Positions 44,730-52,431 of a stretch of 64,000 bases of DNA are shown piece after piece. Where the stretch lies: positions 24,001 to 88,000 of the forward strand of contig JAGBFA010000006.1 in the NCBI GenBank assembly GCA_017936685.1, in the 5' to 3' direction. Under the pieces are notes generated by a model, which searched no databases, was not told where the DNA came from, and worked only from the letters and a program-made list of their open reading frames with translations. Numbering within the stretch: the stretch's first letter is position 1; the number at the start of each line of letters is the position of its first letter. The position numbers were made by a program, and so were the translations under genes. The DNA is from Alistipes sp. (GTDB lineage: Bacteria > Bacteroidota > Bacteroidia > Bacteroidales > Rikenellaceae).

Positions 44730-45864
44730 ATGAAGGTCCCGTAGGATTGTTTGTATCATTCACATTATAGTTGGCACCATACCAATCCGAACACCACTCC
44801 CACACATTACCGCTCATATCATAAAGGCCAAGAGCGTTTGCCCGTTTATTTTTAACAGGATGCGTATTTGAACCGCTATTGCCATCATACCACGCAACAG
44901 CATCTATCGACCAGCTACCGCTATATTTACTGCCGTCAGCATTTTTTCCACCGCGAGCAGCATACTCCCATTGTGCTTCGGTAGGCAAACAATAGGTTCT
45001 GCCTGTCATGCGACTCAATTCAGAGCAAAAGGCCTGCGCCTCCTCCCAGCTGACATAATACATAGGATAATCCGGACCAATACCGCGATAAGTAGATTGG
45101 CCAGCTTTTCCTGCCTGCTGTTGAATTGATGTACCCATGACCTTTGCCCACTGCTCCTGGGTCACCTCACATTCGCATATATAGTAGGAATCGAGTTTAA
45201 CACGGCGAATGACTTGTTCATCGCTATCTACCTCCGAACCTTGTTCCGAAGTACCTCCCATCAAAAACTCGCCTCCTTCGACCCATACCATCTTCATATT
45301 CAGCCCTGCGGCAGACTCGACAAAATCTCGACCAGACTGAATCTCTGTTTGATTGGAGTCTCTATTCTGGCCTCCATTGGTCGCTAAACCGTCCTTCATA
45401 AGGCCTGCGATTATGTTTTCCGCCAATCCGGTCAACCCCTCCATGCTCTCCACATAAGCGTTAGCCTCGGCCGCATTGACAATCTGTGCAGTCTCAACAT
45501 CTATCATGCGAGCCGAAATAAACATCTCCTCAAATACCTCAGAGATGTCGGCAACCAGCACATAACGAACCCCGAATCGCTGTCCTATCGCTGCTATTTG
45601 ATCATCTCTTACATCTCCGGACAGTGATGTGGCAATCTCTTTTTCCAATTCTGTGAGAAATGAGGAATTGCGTTCAACAACAGTATAACTTCGACTGCGA
45701 GTAATGCTCGATACTAATTTAGAATTGATTACTTTTTTATAAGAATCTTTCACATCCTCGCCAGATACATAAACGGCAACTTTCTTCTTTGGGGCAGTTT
45801 GCGCCGAAACCGACGGAGCAATCATTCCCAGAATGATTGCCATAAAGATAAAATAACGTTTCAT
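44596..45864 (-). CDS. DGR target: exported CsgG/LpoB-like plus FGE-sulfatase (C-type lectin fold) variable protein
   Basis: 422 residues. A signal peptide (KRYFIFMAIILGMIAPSVSAQ) is followed by a CsgG/LpoB-like domain (about 28-160, KVAVYVSGEDVKDSYKK ... GQRFGVRYVLVADISEV). The C-terminal FGE-sulfatase domain (about 195-422) has EGGEFLMGGTSEQGSEVDSDE, LPTEAQWEYAARGG and LGLYDMSGNVWEWCSDWYG. The last 44 residues are encoded by the variable repeat and end [11 protein letters not shown]-type domains carry the C-type lectin fold that displays diversified residues in many DGRs. The predicted location is the periplasm or cell surface. Confidence 0.93.
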   Translation of the reverse strand: MKRYFIFMAIILGMIAPSVSAQTAPKKKVAVYVSGEDVKDSYKKVINSKLVSSITRSRSYTVVERNSSFLTELEKEIATSLSGDVRDDQIAAIGQRFGVRYVLVADISEVFEEMFISARMIDVETAQIVNAAEANAYVESMEGLTGLAENIIAGLMKDGLATNGGQNRDSNQTEIQSGRDFVESAAGLNMKMVWVEGGEFLMGGTSEQGSEVDSDEQVIRRVKLDSYYICECEVTQEQWAKVMGTSIQQQAGKAGQSTYRGIGPDYPMYYVSWEEAQAFCSELSRMTGRTYCLPTEAQWEYAARGGKNADGSKYSGSWSIDAVAWYDGNSGSNTHPVKNKRANALGLYDMSGNVWEWCSDWYGANYNVNDTNNPTGPSSGSYRVLRGGGWSNDAQYCRVSYRSNDTPGGRYYDSGFRVVVLP

Positions 45865-45874
45865 TGTCGTAGGA

Positions 45875-46357
45875 TTATTTGGATTGTTTGTTCAATAATC
45901 TGTATGCCACATTGTTGGCCAATGCCGTAAGGACGCTTGAGTCGGTATATTGACGATGCTGGTTCGCCGTCTTTACAATAGCACCGGTTTCGAGATTGAT
46001 CAGTCTGGCCGACATGTAGCATGTTTCATTATCCTTGATAACTACATTTACCGCCACAACATAATCGACACCGAGACGTCCGCCGACTTCGCGAATCTCT
46101 TTTTCAGGCACTTCGCCCGAAAGTTGATAGTCCTGTTCATGGGTAAGTGCATCGATAAACGCCTCGTTGCGCTCAAAGGGTGCATACTCTTTGTTTCCCG
46201 ACATGCGTGCCAGTACGGCAGAGGTGACGATGGATTTGTCGTCATTGCCGATTTTGCCCTCTACATAGACAGCAACCGTTTTGGTCTGGGCGGATGCGCT
46301 TTCGGCAAACAACACGCACGAGAAGAGCAAAAGAATAAGAACCGAAATCTTTTTCAT
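45875..46357 (-). CDS. Exported CsgG/LpoB-like protein, paralogue of the DGR target N-terminus
   Basis: 160 residues. The signal peptide is KKISVLILLLFSCVLFAESASAQ. The mature part KTVAVYVEGKIGNDDKSIV ... GGRLGVDYVVAVNVVIKDNETCYMSARLINLETGAIV aligns along its whole length with residues 28-165 of the DGR target. Such domains are found in CsgG secretion channels and LpoB activators. It lies 10 bp upstream of the target gene, so the two are co-expressed and may form a heteromeric complex; that is inference. Confidence 0.8.
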   Translation of the reverse strand: MKKISVLILLLFSCVLFAESASAQTKTVAVYVEGKIGNDDKSIVTSAVLARMSGNKEYAPFERNEAFIDALTHEQDYQLSGEVPEKEIREVGGRLGVDYVVAVNVVIKDNETCYMSARLINLETGAIVKTANQHRQYTDSSVLTALANNVAYRLLNKQSK

Positions 46358-46411
46358 TTCATTAAATCTTTCCGTCCCTCGCAGACTCCCCGAAATAAGG
46401 GTGGTTATAAA

Positions 46412-46507
46412 ATAAAAAAGCGTGAGAGTCTGTACTTTTGCTCTTCACGTCTATTGAGGCTCTCGCATTGCCCTGTCCAGTAGAAGAGCAACGCCGAGAC
46501 CTCACGC
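46412..46507 (-). ncRNA. Candidate structured RNA or attenuator upstream of the DGR operon
   Basis: On the minus strand the outer stem GCGTGAGGTCT pairs with AGACTCTCACGC (one bulge), an inner 9-bp stem TTGCTCTTC pairs with GAAGAGCAA, and the 3' side runs straight into TTTTTTATT. It ends about 55 bases before the start codon at 46357. It is either an attenuator/leader or an independent small RNA. I could not match it to a known family. Confidence 0.5.
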
Positions 46508-46509
46508 AT

Positions 46510-47017
46510 GTATGACACCACGACCCTATGGTTTCACGCCGGAACCCATACGTCGACAAATCATACCGCAAAAGGCATCTACCGTTGCTAATCTTGACCG
46601 GACAAAGAAATTTGCGAGATTTCAATAGACCAAGAATAAGCGAAGTAAACGCTTTTTCTAACATTTCACATACCCGCCCGCTTAACCCATATCGGGTCTC
46701 GGCAAGCGATATGCACAACAAAATTAATAATTTTATTCTTTATCGCAATCACTTATACTCTTTTTTGTGTTTATCCCGCAATCAATGTGTATTATATGGC
46801 GCATATTTCTCTTTTGTGCACGGAATTATTAATCAGGGTTGTCATTCCAGAGAAGCAAATCGGCAGCGATGCGAGAACAGAAGAAGTTTACTTCTTATGC
46901 CGAAACGCGAAGGAGGAAGACCGAAGGTCAAGAATCTGGTTGGGGACAACGTGCGAGGACGATATGTCTTGTCTTCCCCAACCAGATGTTTCGCTGCGTT
47001 CAACATGACGGTGTGTC
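46510..47017. other. Noncoding region upstream of the candidate RNA
   Basis: No gene is visible. It contains further inverted repeats (TATGGTTT/GAACCCATA near 46525, AAGCG/CGCTT near 46637, ACCC/GGGT near 46690) that may extend the RNA above, then an AT-rich stretch at 46720-46800 and an R2-type arm from about 46970. Confidence 0.35.
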
Positions 47018-47134
47018 CTGTCATTCTGAGGAGCGATTGAAAATCGCGACGTGAGAATCTCTCTTTGGGTCGGCAAACACGCTTCCACTGGCGAGACTCC
47101 CACGTCGCAACTGCGTTGCTCCTCGGAGTGACAG
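47018..47134. repeat. R2 dispersed repeat
   Basis: Left arm CTGTCATTCTGAGGAG with hairpin GCGATT-GAA-AATCGC (47033-47047), right arm with GCAAC-TGC-GTTGC and CTCCTCGGAGTGACAG. A further half-arm with GCGGC-CATAA-GCCGC follows near 47155. Confidence 0.7.
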
Positions 47135-47272
47135 CCTCCCTGTCGTTCTGGGTAGCGGCCATAAGCCGCGATGCGAGAATCTCGGCCGTTGACGATAAAA
47201 CCGCATGTGGAGGAGCAGGGCGTAAGGAATTTTTAGTAACTTCGCGGCTGCAACGGATAAATTGAATAAGTT

Positions 47273-47641
47273 ATGTTTTTGCGAGGTGTGGCGACGATAG
47301 GACTGCTGGTATGCTCCAACGTATTCATGACGCTGGCGTGGTATGGTCACATAGCGTTCAAGTCGCGTTTGGAGAAATACGGAATGGCGGCGATAGTGGT
47401 TATAAGCTGGGCGATAGCTCTGTTCGAATACTGTTTCCAGGTGCCGGCCAACCGCATCGGCAGTGCCGAACTGGGCGGTCCATTCACGATATGGCAGTTG
47501 AAGGTGATTCAGGAGGTGGTGTCGTTAGTGGTCTTCACGCTCTTCGTGGTGGTCTTCATGAAAGGCGACTCGCTGCGATGGAATCATTTAGCAGGCTTTG
47601 CCTGTCTGATACTGGCCGTATATTTCATATTCAGAAAATAG
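47273..47641 (+). CDS. DMT family (DUF486) small membrane protein
   Basis: 122 residues with four predicted transmembrane helices. The conserved family segment is EYCFQVPANRIGS followed by FTIWQLKVIQEVVSLVVFTLFVV. DUF486 proteins belong to the drug/metabolite transporter group; substrate unknown. It converges on prs across a 12-bp-stem hairpin. Confidence 0.85.
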   Translation: MFLRGVATIGLLVCSNVFMTLAWYGHIAFKSRLEKYGMAAIVVISWAIALFEYCFQVPANRIGSAELGGPFTIWQLKVIQEVVSLVVFTLFVVVFMKGDSLRWNHLAGFACLILAVYFIFRK

Positions 47642-47660
47642 ACCGCAGACATATCGAATC

Positions 47661-47695
47661 GAAATGCCGCTGCTCCTTTCGGACAGCGGCATTTC
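47661..47695. terminator. Bidirectional hairpin between DUF486 and prs genes
   Basis: Perfect 12-bp stem GAAATGCCGCTG / CAGCGGCATTTC with an 11-base loop, between convergent stop codons. T-runs are short, so termination strength is uncertain. Confidence 0.6.
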
Positions 47696-47716
47696 GCGTA
47701 TATACGTATAAAGGCT

Positions 47717-48658
47717 CTATTTATAGAATATCGAGCTGATAGACTTGTAGTTGTGCACGCGCTCTATGACATCGGCAAACATGGGGGCTACACTCAGCAC
47801 TTTGAACTTGTGCAGGTCCTCGCCCTGCTTCAAAGGAATGGTATCGGTGGTGATGACCTGCTCCAATGCGCTGGCGTTGATGCGGTCGTAGGCCTTGCCC
47901 GACAATACGGGGTGAGTGATGGCTGCGCGCACGCTCTTGGCACCGCGCTGCATGAGCATGTCGGCGGCCATGCAGATGGTGCCGGCCGTGTCGATCATGT
48001 CGTCGACGATGATGATGTTGCGCCCCTCGACCTCGCCTATGGCGGTCATGCTGCCGACCACATTGGCCTTGGCACGCTCCTTATGCGAGATGATGATAGG
48101 TGCCCCCAGATGCTTGGCGTATGCACTGGCACGTTTGGCTCCGCCCATGTCGGGTGCGGCTATGGAGAGATTGTCGATTTCGAGTTTCTTGATATAGGGC
48201 ACGAATATGCCGCTGGCATAGAGCGCGTCGACCGGCTGGTCGAAGAAGCCCTGTATCTGGTCGGCGTGCAGATCCATCGTCATGATGCGGTCGACGCCTG
48301 CCGCCACGAGCATGTTGGCTGCCAGACGAGCCGTGATAGGCACGCGCGGACGATCCTTGCGATCCTGACGCGCCCAGCCGAAGTATGGTATGACGGCTAT
48401 GATGTGATAGGCCGAAGCGCGACGGGCGGCATCGATCATCATCAACAGCTCCATCAGATTGTCCGAGGGCGGGAATGTCGACTGAATGATGAACACCGTG
48501 CAGCCGCGGATCGATTCGTTGTAGGCGGGTTGAAACTCTCCGTCGCTGAACTGCAATACGTCGGAGTCGCCTAACGCAGTGCCGTATTCGGCCGCAATCT
48601 TCTCGGCAAGGTAACGAGAACCCCTGCCCGTGAAAAACTTGATTTTGTGGATCGCCAT
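47717..48658 (-). CDS. prs: Ribose-phosphate pyrophosphokinase
   Basis: 313 residues from MAIHKIKFFTGRGSRYLAEKI; an upstream GTG extension overlaps the promoter and is not used. Features are the ATP-site flexible loop RQDRKDRPRVPITA, the DLHADQIQGFF region, and the PRPP-binding loop IIVDDMIDTAGT. It makes PRPP for nucleotide, histidine and tryptophan synthesis. Its own promoter TATCTTTG lies 33 bp upstream. Confidence 0.96.
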   Translation of the reverse strand: MAIHKIKFFTGRGSRYLAEKIAAEYGTALGDSDVLQFSDGEFQPAYNESIRGCTVFIIQSTFPPSDNLMELLMMIDAARRASAYHIIAVIPYFGWARQDRKDRPRVPITARLAANMLVAAGVDRIMTMDLHADQIQGFFDQPVDALYASGIFVPYIKKLEIDNLSIAAPDMGGAKRASAYAKHLGAPIIISHKERAKANVVGSMTAIGEVEGRNIIIVDDMIDTAGTICMAADMLMQRGAKSVRAAITHPVLSGKAYDRINASALEQVITTDTIPLKQGEDLHKFKVLSVAPMFADVIERVHNYKSISSIFYK

Positions 48659-48690
48659 AAGAAGTAGAAGTATGAGGTTTATTTGTTTTG

Positions 48691-48698
48691 CAAAGATA
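48691..48698 (-). promoter_or_regulatory. -7 box for prs
   Basis: Minus strand TATCTTTG, 32 bp before the start codon at 48658, between engB and prs. Confidence 0.55.
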
Positions 48699-48740
48699 AC
48701 TATCCGAAATAAAAAATCGGACACTTCATGCGCCGATTTT

Positions 48741-49337
48741 TCAACATTGTACTAAACATTTTTCTATGTGATCGAGAATATCCTCGCGTCCGCGTCCCTT
48801 CTCGCTCGACGAGAAGAGCATCGTCGGCAGCTCCTCCCACTGCTCCGAGAGCACGGCACGATAGGCTTTGACGTTGCGGCTCAGCTCGGCCTGCGATATT
48901 TTGTCGGTCTTGGTGAAGATGATCCCGAACGGTATGCCCTCGCGTCCCAGCATCTCGATGAACCTGAGATCGATACGCTGCGGTTCCAGACGCGAATCCA
49001 CCAGCACGAACAGGTAGTGCATCTTTTCGCATTTGAGGACGTAGTCGGTGATGAGCTTCGAGAACTCGCCGCGCGTGGTGCGCGATACCTTGGCATAGCC
49101 GTAACCCGGCAGATCGACCAGATACCAGCTGTCGTTTATCAGGAAGTGGTTGATAAGCCGTGTCTTGCCCGGTGTGCCCGACACCTTGGCCAGCGATTTG
49201 TTGCCGGTCAGCATGTTGATCAGCGACGACTTGCCCACGTTGCTGCGACCGATGAACGCCACATCTCGCAGATCGTCTTTCGGGACCTGCGAGATGCGCT
49301 CGGAGCTGCATTTGAAAACGGCTTTGGTGATGTTCAT
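48741..49337 (-). CDS. engB: Ribosome biogenesis GTP-binding protein EngB/YsxC
   Basis: 198 residues. G1 motif is GRSNVGKSS, G3 is DLPGYGYAK, and G4 is TKTD (FGIIFTKTDK). EngB GTPases assist large ribosomal subunit assembly. It lies 19 bp downstream of glmS on the same strand. Confidence 0.95.
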   Translation of the reverse strand: MNITKAVFKCSSERISQVPKDDLRDVAFIGRSNVGKSSLINMLTGNKSLAKVSGTPGKTRLINHFLINDSWYLVDLPGYGYAKVSRTTRGEFSKLITDYVLKCEKMHYLFVLVDSRLEPQRIDLRFIEMLGREGIPFGIIFTKTDKISQAELSRNVKAYRAVLSEQWEELPTMLFSSSEKGRGREDILDHIEKCLVQC

Positions 49338-49356
49338 CGTTCGACGCTGTTTCCGG

Positions 49357-51201
49357 TTACTCTACCGTGACCGACTTGGCCAGATTGCGCGGCTGGTCTA
49401 CGTCGCGTCCCTTGTTGACGGCTATGTAGTAGGCCAAGAGCTGCAACGGAACCGACGTAAGCAGCGGCGACAGACACTCCGACACCTCGGGTATCTCTAT
49501 GGCGTAGTCGGCTAATGCCGATGCCACCTTGTCACCCTTGGTGACGATGGCTATGACGCGGCCTCCGCGTGCCTTGATCTGCTGTATGTTGCTGACGGTC
49601 TTGTCGTAGATGCTGTCGGTCGTGGCTATGACCACGGTCGGCATCTCGTTGTCAATCAAGGCGATGGGGCCGTGCTTCATCTCTGCGGCCGGGTAGCCCT
49701 CGGCATGGATATACGATATCTCTTTGAGCTTCAACGCACCCTCCATGGCGGCCGGATAGTTGTAGCCGCGACCCAGATAGAGGAAGTTGTGGGCATACGT
49801 AAATATCTTCGACAGATCCTCGATGCGATCGTTCAACTTCAGCACCTCCTTTATGAGCGACGGAATGCGCCGCAGGTCGGTCGCCACCTGCTCGTAGGTC
49901 TGCTGCGATACGGTGCCGCGGAGCTGTCCTATGGCCAGTGCGACCATGGCCAGCACGGTCACCTGTCCGGTGAATGCCTTGGTCGAGGCCACGCCTATCT
50001 CAGGACCTACGTGTATATAGCAGCCCGAGTCGGTGGCGCGCGGAATCGACGACCCTATGACGTTGCAGATGCCGAACACGAATGCGCCGCGCGACTTCGC
50101 CAACTCCAATGCAGCCAGCGTGTCGGCCGTCTCGCCCGACTGCGAGATGGCGATGAGTATGTCGCGGTCGGTGATTACGGGATTGCTGTAACGGAACTCG
50201 CTGGCATACTCCACCGAGACTGGTATGCGGCAGAAATCCTCTATGAGGTGCTTGCCTATAAGACCTGCATGCCACGAGGTGCCGCATGCCACGATGATGA
50301 TGCGCTCGGCGCGCAGGAACCGCTCCCTGTTATCGATGATGCCCGATATGGATACGTTCTTGCCGTCGATGCTGACACGGCCGCTCAGGCAGTCGAGCAG
50401 CGTTTTGGGCTGTTCGAATATCTCTTTGAGCATGAAATGCGGATAACCGCCCTTTTCCAACTCGGATATGCTCATGCGCAACTTGCAGATATTGATCTTG
50501 GCCTCGACGTTATCGCCGGTCATGATCTTCAACGGCTCGTTGCGGTTGATGACGGCTATTTCGCCGTCTTCGAGATAGACCACCTTCTTGGTGTATTCGA
50601 CGATGGGTGTCGCGTCCGAAGCCAGACAGTAGAAGTCGTTGCCTATGCCTATGACTAACGGGCTGCTGCGGCGTGCCGCGATTATCTGATCGGGATTGTC
50701 TTTGGCGATGACGGCTATGGCGTATGCACCGACGATCTCCTTTGTCGCCTGCAACACAGCCTCGTAGAGCGAACACGAGTTCTGCTCGATGATATACTCT
50801 ATCAGCTGCACTATGACCTCGGTATCGGTATCGCTGCGGAACGTATAGCCGTGGCTTATCAGAGCCTGCTTGATGACGGCATAGTTCTCTATGGTGCCGT
50901 TGTGGACGATGGCGATGTTGTCCGACTGCGAATAGTGCGGGTGGGCGTTGATATCGCTCGGCTCGCCGTGGGTAGCCCAGCGCGTGTGCGCAATGCCGAT
51001 CGTGCCCGATGTATCCTTCTGCTCGGCATAACGTTCCAATGCGGCGACCTTGCCCTTGCTCTTGTAGACGTTCAGCTCTCCCGACTGGTTTATCAATGCC
51101 ACGCCGGCACTGTCATAGCCGCGATACTCCAAACGATGCAGACCCTGTATCAATATCGGATAGGCGTTACGGCTGCCTATGTAACCTACGATACCACACA
51201 T
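49357..51201 (-). CDS. glmS: Glutamine--fructose-6-phosphate aminotransferase (isomerizing)
   Basis: 614 residues. The N-terminal nucleophile cysteine is residue 2 (MCGIVGYIGSRNA), and the glutaminase domain has TRWATHGEPSDINAHPH. Two SIS isomerase domains follow (IACGTSWHAG... and GRGYNYPAAMEGALKLKEISY), and the protein ends DQPRNLAKSVTVE as in the family. It makes glucosamine-6-phosphate for peptidoglycan and LPS. The promoter sits in an R3 repeat 42 bp upstream; no glmS ribozyme is apparent. Confidence 0.97.
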   Translation of the reverse strand: MCGIVGYIGSRNAYPILIQGLHRLEYRGYDSAGVALINQSGELNVYKSKGKVAALERYAEQKDTSGTIGIAHTRWATHGEPSDINAHPHYSQSDNIAIVHNGTIENYAVIKQALISHGYTFRSDTDTEVIVQLIEYIIEQNSCSLYEAVLQATKEIVGAYAIAVIAKDNPDQIIAARRSSPLVIGIGNDFYCLASDATPIVEYTKKVVYLEDGEIAVINRNEPLKIMTGDNVEAKINICKLRMSISELEKGGYPHFMLKEIFEQPKTLLDCLSGRVSIDGKNVSISGIIDNRERFLRAERIIIVACGTSWHAGLIGKHLIEDFCRIPVSVEYASEFRYSNPVITDRDILIAISQSGETADTLAALELAKSRGAFVFGICNVIGSSIPRATDSGCYIHVGPEIGVASTKAFTGQVTVLAMVALAIGQLRGTVSQQTYEQVATDLRRIPSLIKEVLKLNDRIEDLSKIFTYAHNFLYLGRGYNYPAAMEGALKLKEISYIHAEGYPAAEMKHGPIALIDNEMPTVVIATTDSIYDKTVSNIQQIKARGGRVIAIVTKGDKVASALADYAIEIPEVSECLSPLLTSVPLQLLAYYIAVNKGRDVDQPRNLAKSVTVE

Positions 51202-51242
51202 TATGTTATAATTTATAAATTAGTTATTGTCGTTATATCGGG

Positions 51243-51250
51243 CAAATATA
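51243..51250 (-). promoter_or_regulatory. -7 box of the glmS promoter inside R3 repeat
   Basis: Minus strand TATATTTG, with TTTG 20 bp upstream, both inside the repeat unit. The start codon is 42 bp downstream. Confidence 0.65.
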
Positions 51251-51411
51251 CGAATAAGTGAGGGCAAAAGCAAATTCATTTGCATTTTGCCGAACGAGAG
51301 TATATTCGGCGCAGCCAAATATACGAATAAGTGAGGGCAAAAGCAAATTCATTTGCATTTTGCCGAACGAGAGTATATTCGGCGCAGCCAAATATACGAA
51401 TAAGTGAGGGC
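51243..51411 (-). repeat. R3 promoter-carrying repeat, two identical 73-bp units plus a partial third
   Basis: Units begin at 51244, 51317 and 51390 on the + strand; the first two are identical. Each contains TACGAATAAGTGAGGGC, hairpin GCAAAT-TC-ATTTGC and CCGAACGAGAGTATATTCGG. Each full unit carries TTTG-N20-TATATTTG facing glmS, so glmS may have two or three tandem promoters. Confidence 0.75.
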
Positions 51412-51439
51412 AATACCAAATATATTGATACGATATACA

Positions 51440-51469
51440 TTGCATTCCGCCCGATTTTTTGTACCTTTG
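51440..51469 (+). promoter_or_regulatory. Promoter of the MazG-like gene
   Basis: TTG (51440-51442) and TACCTTTG (51462-51469) are separated by 19 bp, 33 bp before the start codon at 51503. Confidence 0.6.
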
Positions 51470-51502
51470 CCTTATGCTTATTCTTGTAAATCTAATCATA
51501 TT

Positions 51503-51895
51503 ATGAAAAAGGAATGGAACGACGTTCGCGAATTTCACGATAAGTTCGGACACCCCGTGGCCGAGACTCCACGCATGATCGATACCAAACGTGCTCTCGC
51601 GCGCGGAAAGTGGATGAACGAGGAGGTGGCCGAGTTTCTCGTGGCCAAAGACATATACGAACAGGCCGACGCCATGATCGATCTTATCTACTTCGCTCTG
51701 GGCACCCTGGTCGAGATGGGTTTGGAGGCCGACGAGCTGTTCGACATCGTCCAGAAAGCCAACATGGCCAAGCTCTGGCCCGACGGCAAACCCCACTACA
51801 ATCCCAAGGACGGCAAGGTCATCAAGCCCGAGGGCTGGGAGGATCCGGCACCCAAGATCAAGGCTTACATCGACGGTATTATCGCCGGCAAGTAA
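51503..51895 (+). CDS. MazG-like/phosphoribosyl-ATP pyrophosphohydrolase-type protein
   Basis: 130 residues from MKKEWNDVREFHDKFGHPV; the open frame upstream overlaps the promoter. The all-alpha NTP pyrophosphatase metal site is seen as EEVAEF followed by EQADAMIDLIYFALG (ExxE...ExxD). The C-terminus NPKDGKVIKPEGWEDPAPKI is shared with small bacterial members of this group. It probably hydrolyses a nucleoside triphosphate or related nucleotide; the substrate is unknown. An R1 element begins at its stop codon. Confidence 0.75.
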   Translation: MKKEWNDVREFHDKFGHPVAETPRMIDTKRALARGKWMNEEVAEFLVAKDIYEQADAMIDLIYFALGTLVEMGLEADELFDIVQKANMAKLWPDGKPHYNPKDGKVIKPEGWEDPAPKIKAYIDGIIAGK

Positions 51896-52018
51896 TTTTT
51901 CGTGAAAAGACGTCATTAGCGTCACCTCAATCATTGGCGCGAATAGGCAGTACGTTCAGTACAGCCTATCCGCGCCAATTTCATGTCGGCACCGCTACTA
52001 ACGCCTTTTGACGAAAAA
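51896..52018. repeat. R1 palindromic element at the MazG-like stop codon
   Basis: Outer arms TTTTTCGTGAAAAGACG and CGCCTTTTGACGAAAAA; central hairpin arms GAATAGGCAGTAC and GTACAGCCTATCC. It begins one base after the stop codon. Confidence 0.7.
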
Positions 52019-52055
52019 TTGGGTTGGTGGCTCTTTGTAAACTATTTCCACTGTC

Positions 52056-52169
52056 CTGTCATTCTGAGGAGTGCGGAACGCACGACGTGAGAATCCCTGT
52101 TTTGGCTGCAAACACGCTCCACAGCGCGAGACTCCCACGTCGCAACTACGTTGCTCCTCGGAGTGACAG
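52056..52169. repeat. R2 dispersed repeat
   Basis: Left arm CTGTCATTCTGAGGA with hairpin GTGCG-GAA-CGCAC (52071-52083), right arm GAGACTCCCACGTCGCAAC and CTCCTCGGAGTGACAG. Confidence 0.7.
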
Positions 52170-52431
52170 AGATGCCTTGTCCTCCCCAACCAGATGCTTC
52201 ACTTTGCATTGCTCCGTTCAGCATGACGTGTCGTGTCCGGAGACTCCCTCGGTCGGGAATGCGCCCTGCATCGGAGTGACAGACAACCTGTCAACGACCA
52301 CTCGGGATACGGGACGAAGCCTCCCGCACAGCAATCGCTCCCTGCTTTCGGGCAGGAGCGGATATGTCATTTGGTGCGATTGTTGAGAATTGCCATGACG
52401 TTATTACAAATTAACCGAATAAAATCGTATC
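52170..52431. other. Noncoding stretch with R2 fragments
   Basis: Partial R2 arms only (CCCCAACCAGATGCTTCAC, then GAGACTCCCTCGGTCGGGAA and ATCGGAGTGACAG near 52280). No gene is visible. Confidence 0.4.

Larger units (their letters stand above)
42921..45864 (-). mobile_element. Diversity-generating retroelement (DGR)
   Basis: Minus-strand cassette: target gene with a 3'-terminal variable repeat, an HRDC-domain accessory gene, a DGR-type reverse transcriptase and a template repeat. Template and variable repeat are 134 bp and differ only at 14 template adenines. No Avd-type gene is present; HRDC proteins are a known alternative DGR accessory. The exported protein gene upstream (45875-46357) is related to the target's N-terminal domain and may be part of the same operon. 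Confidence 0.93.

Noticed and set aside
46412..46760. Region considered as tmRNA, RNase P RNA or 6S RNA
   Set aside because: No tag-peptide frame or tRNA-like ends, and no RNase P core motif were found. A 6S-type single long hairpin with a central bubble could not be made out either.
49160..51240. glmS ribozyme upstream of glmS
   Set aside because: The 41-bp leader between the R3 promoter and the start codon is AT-rich and too short for the ribozyme fold.
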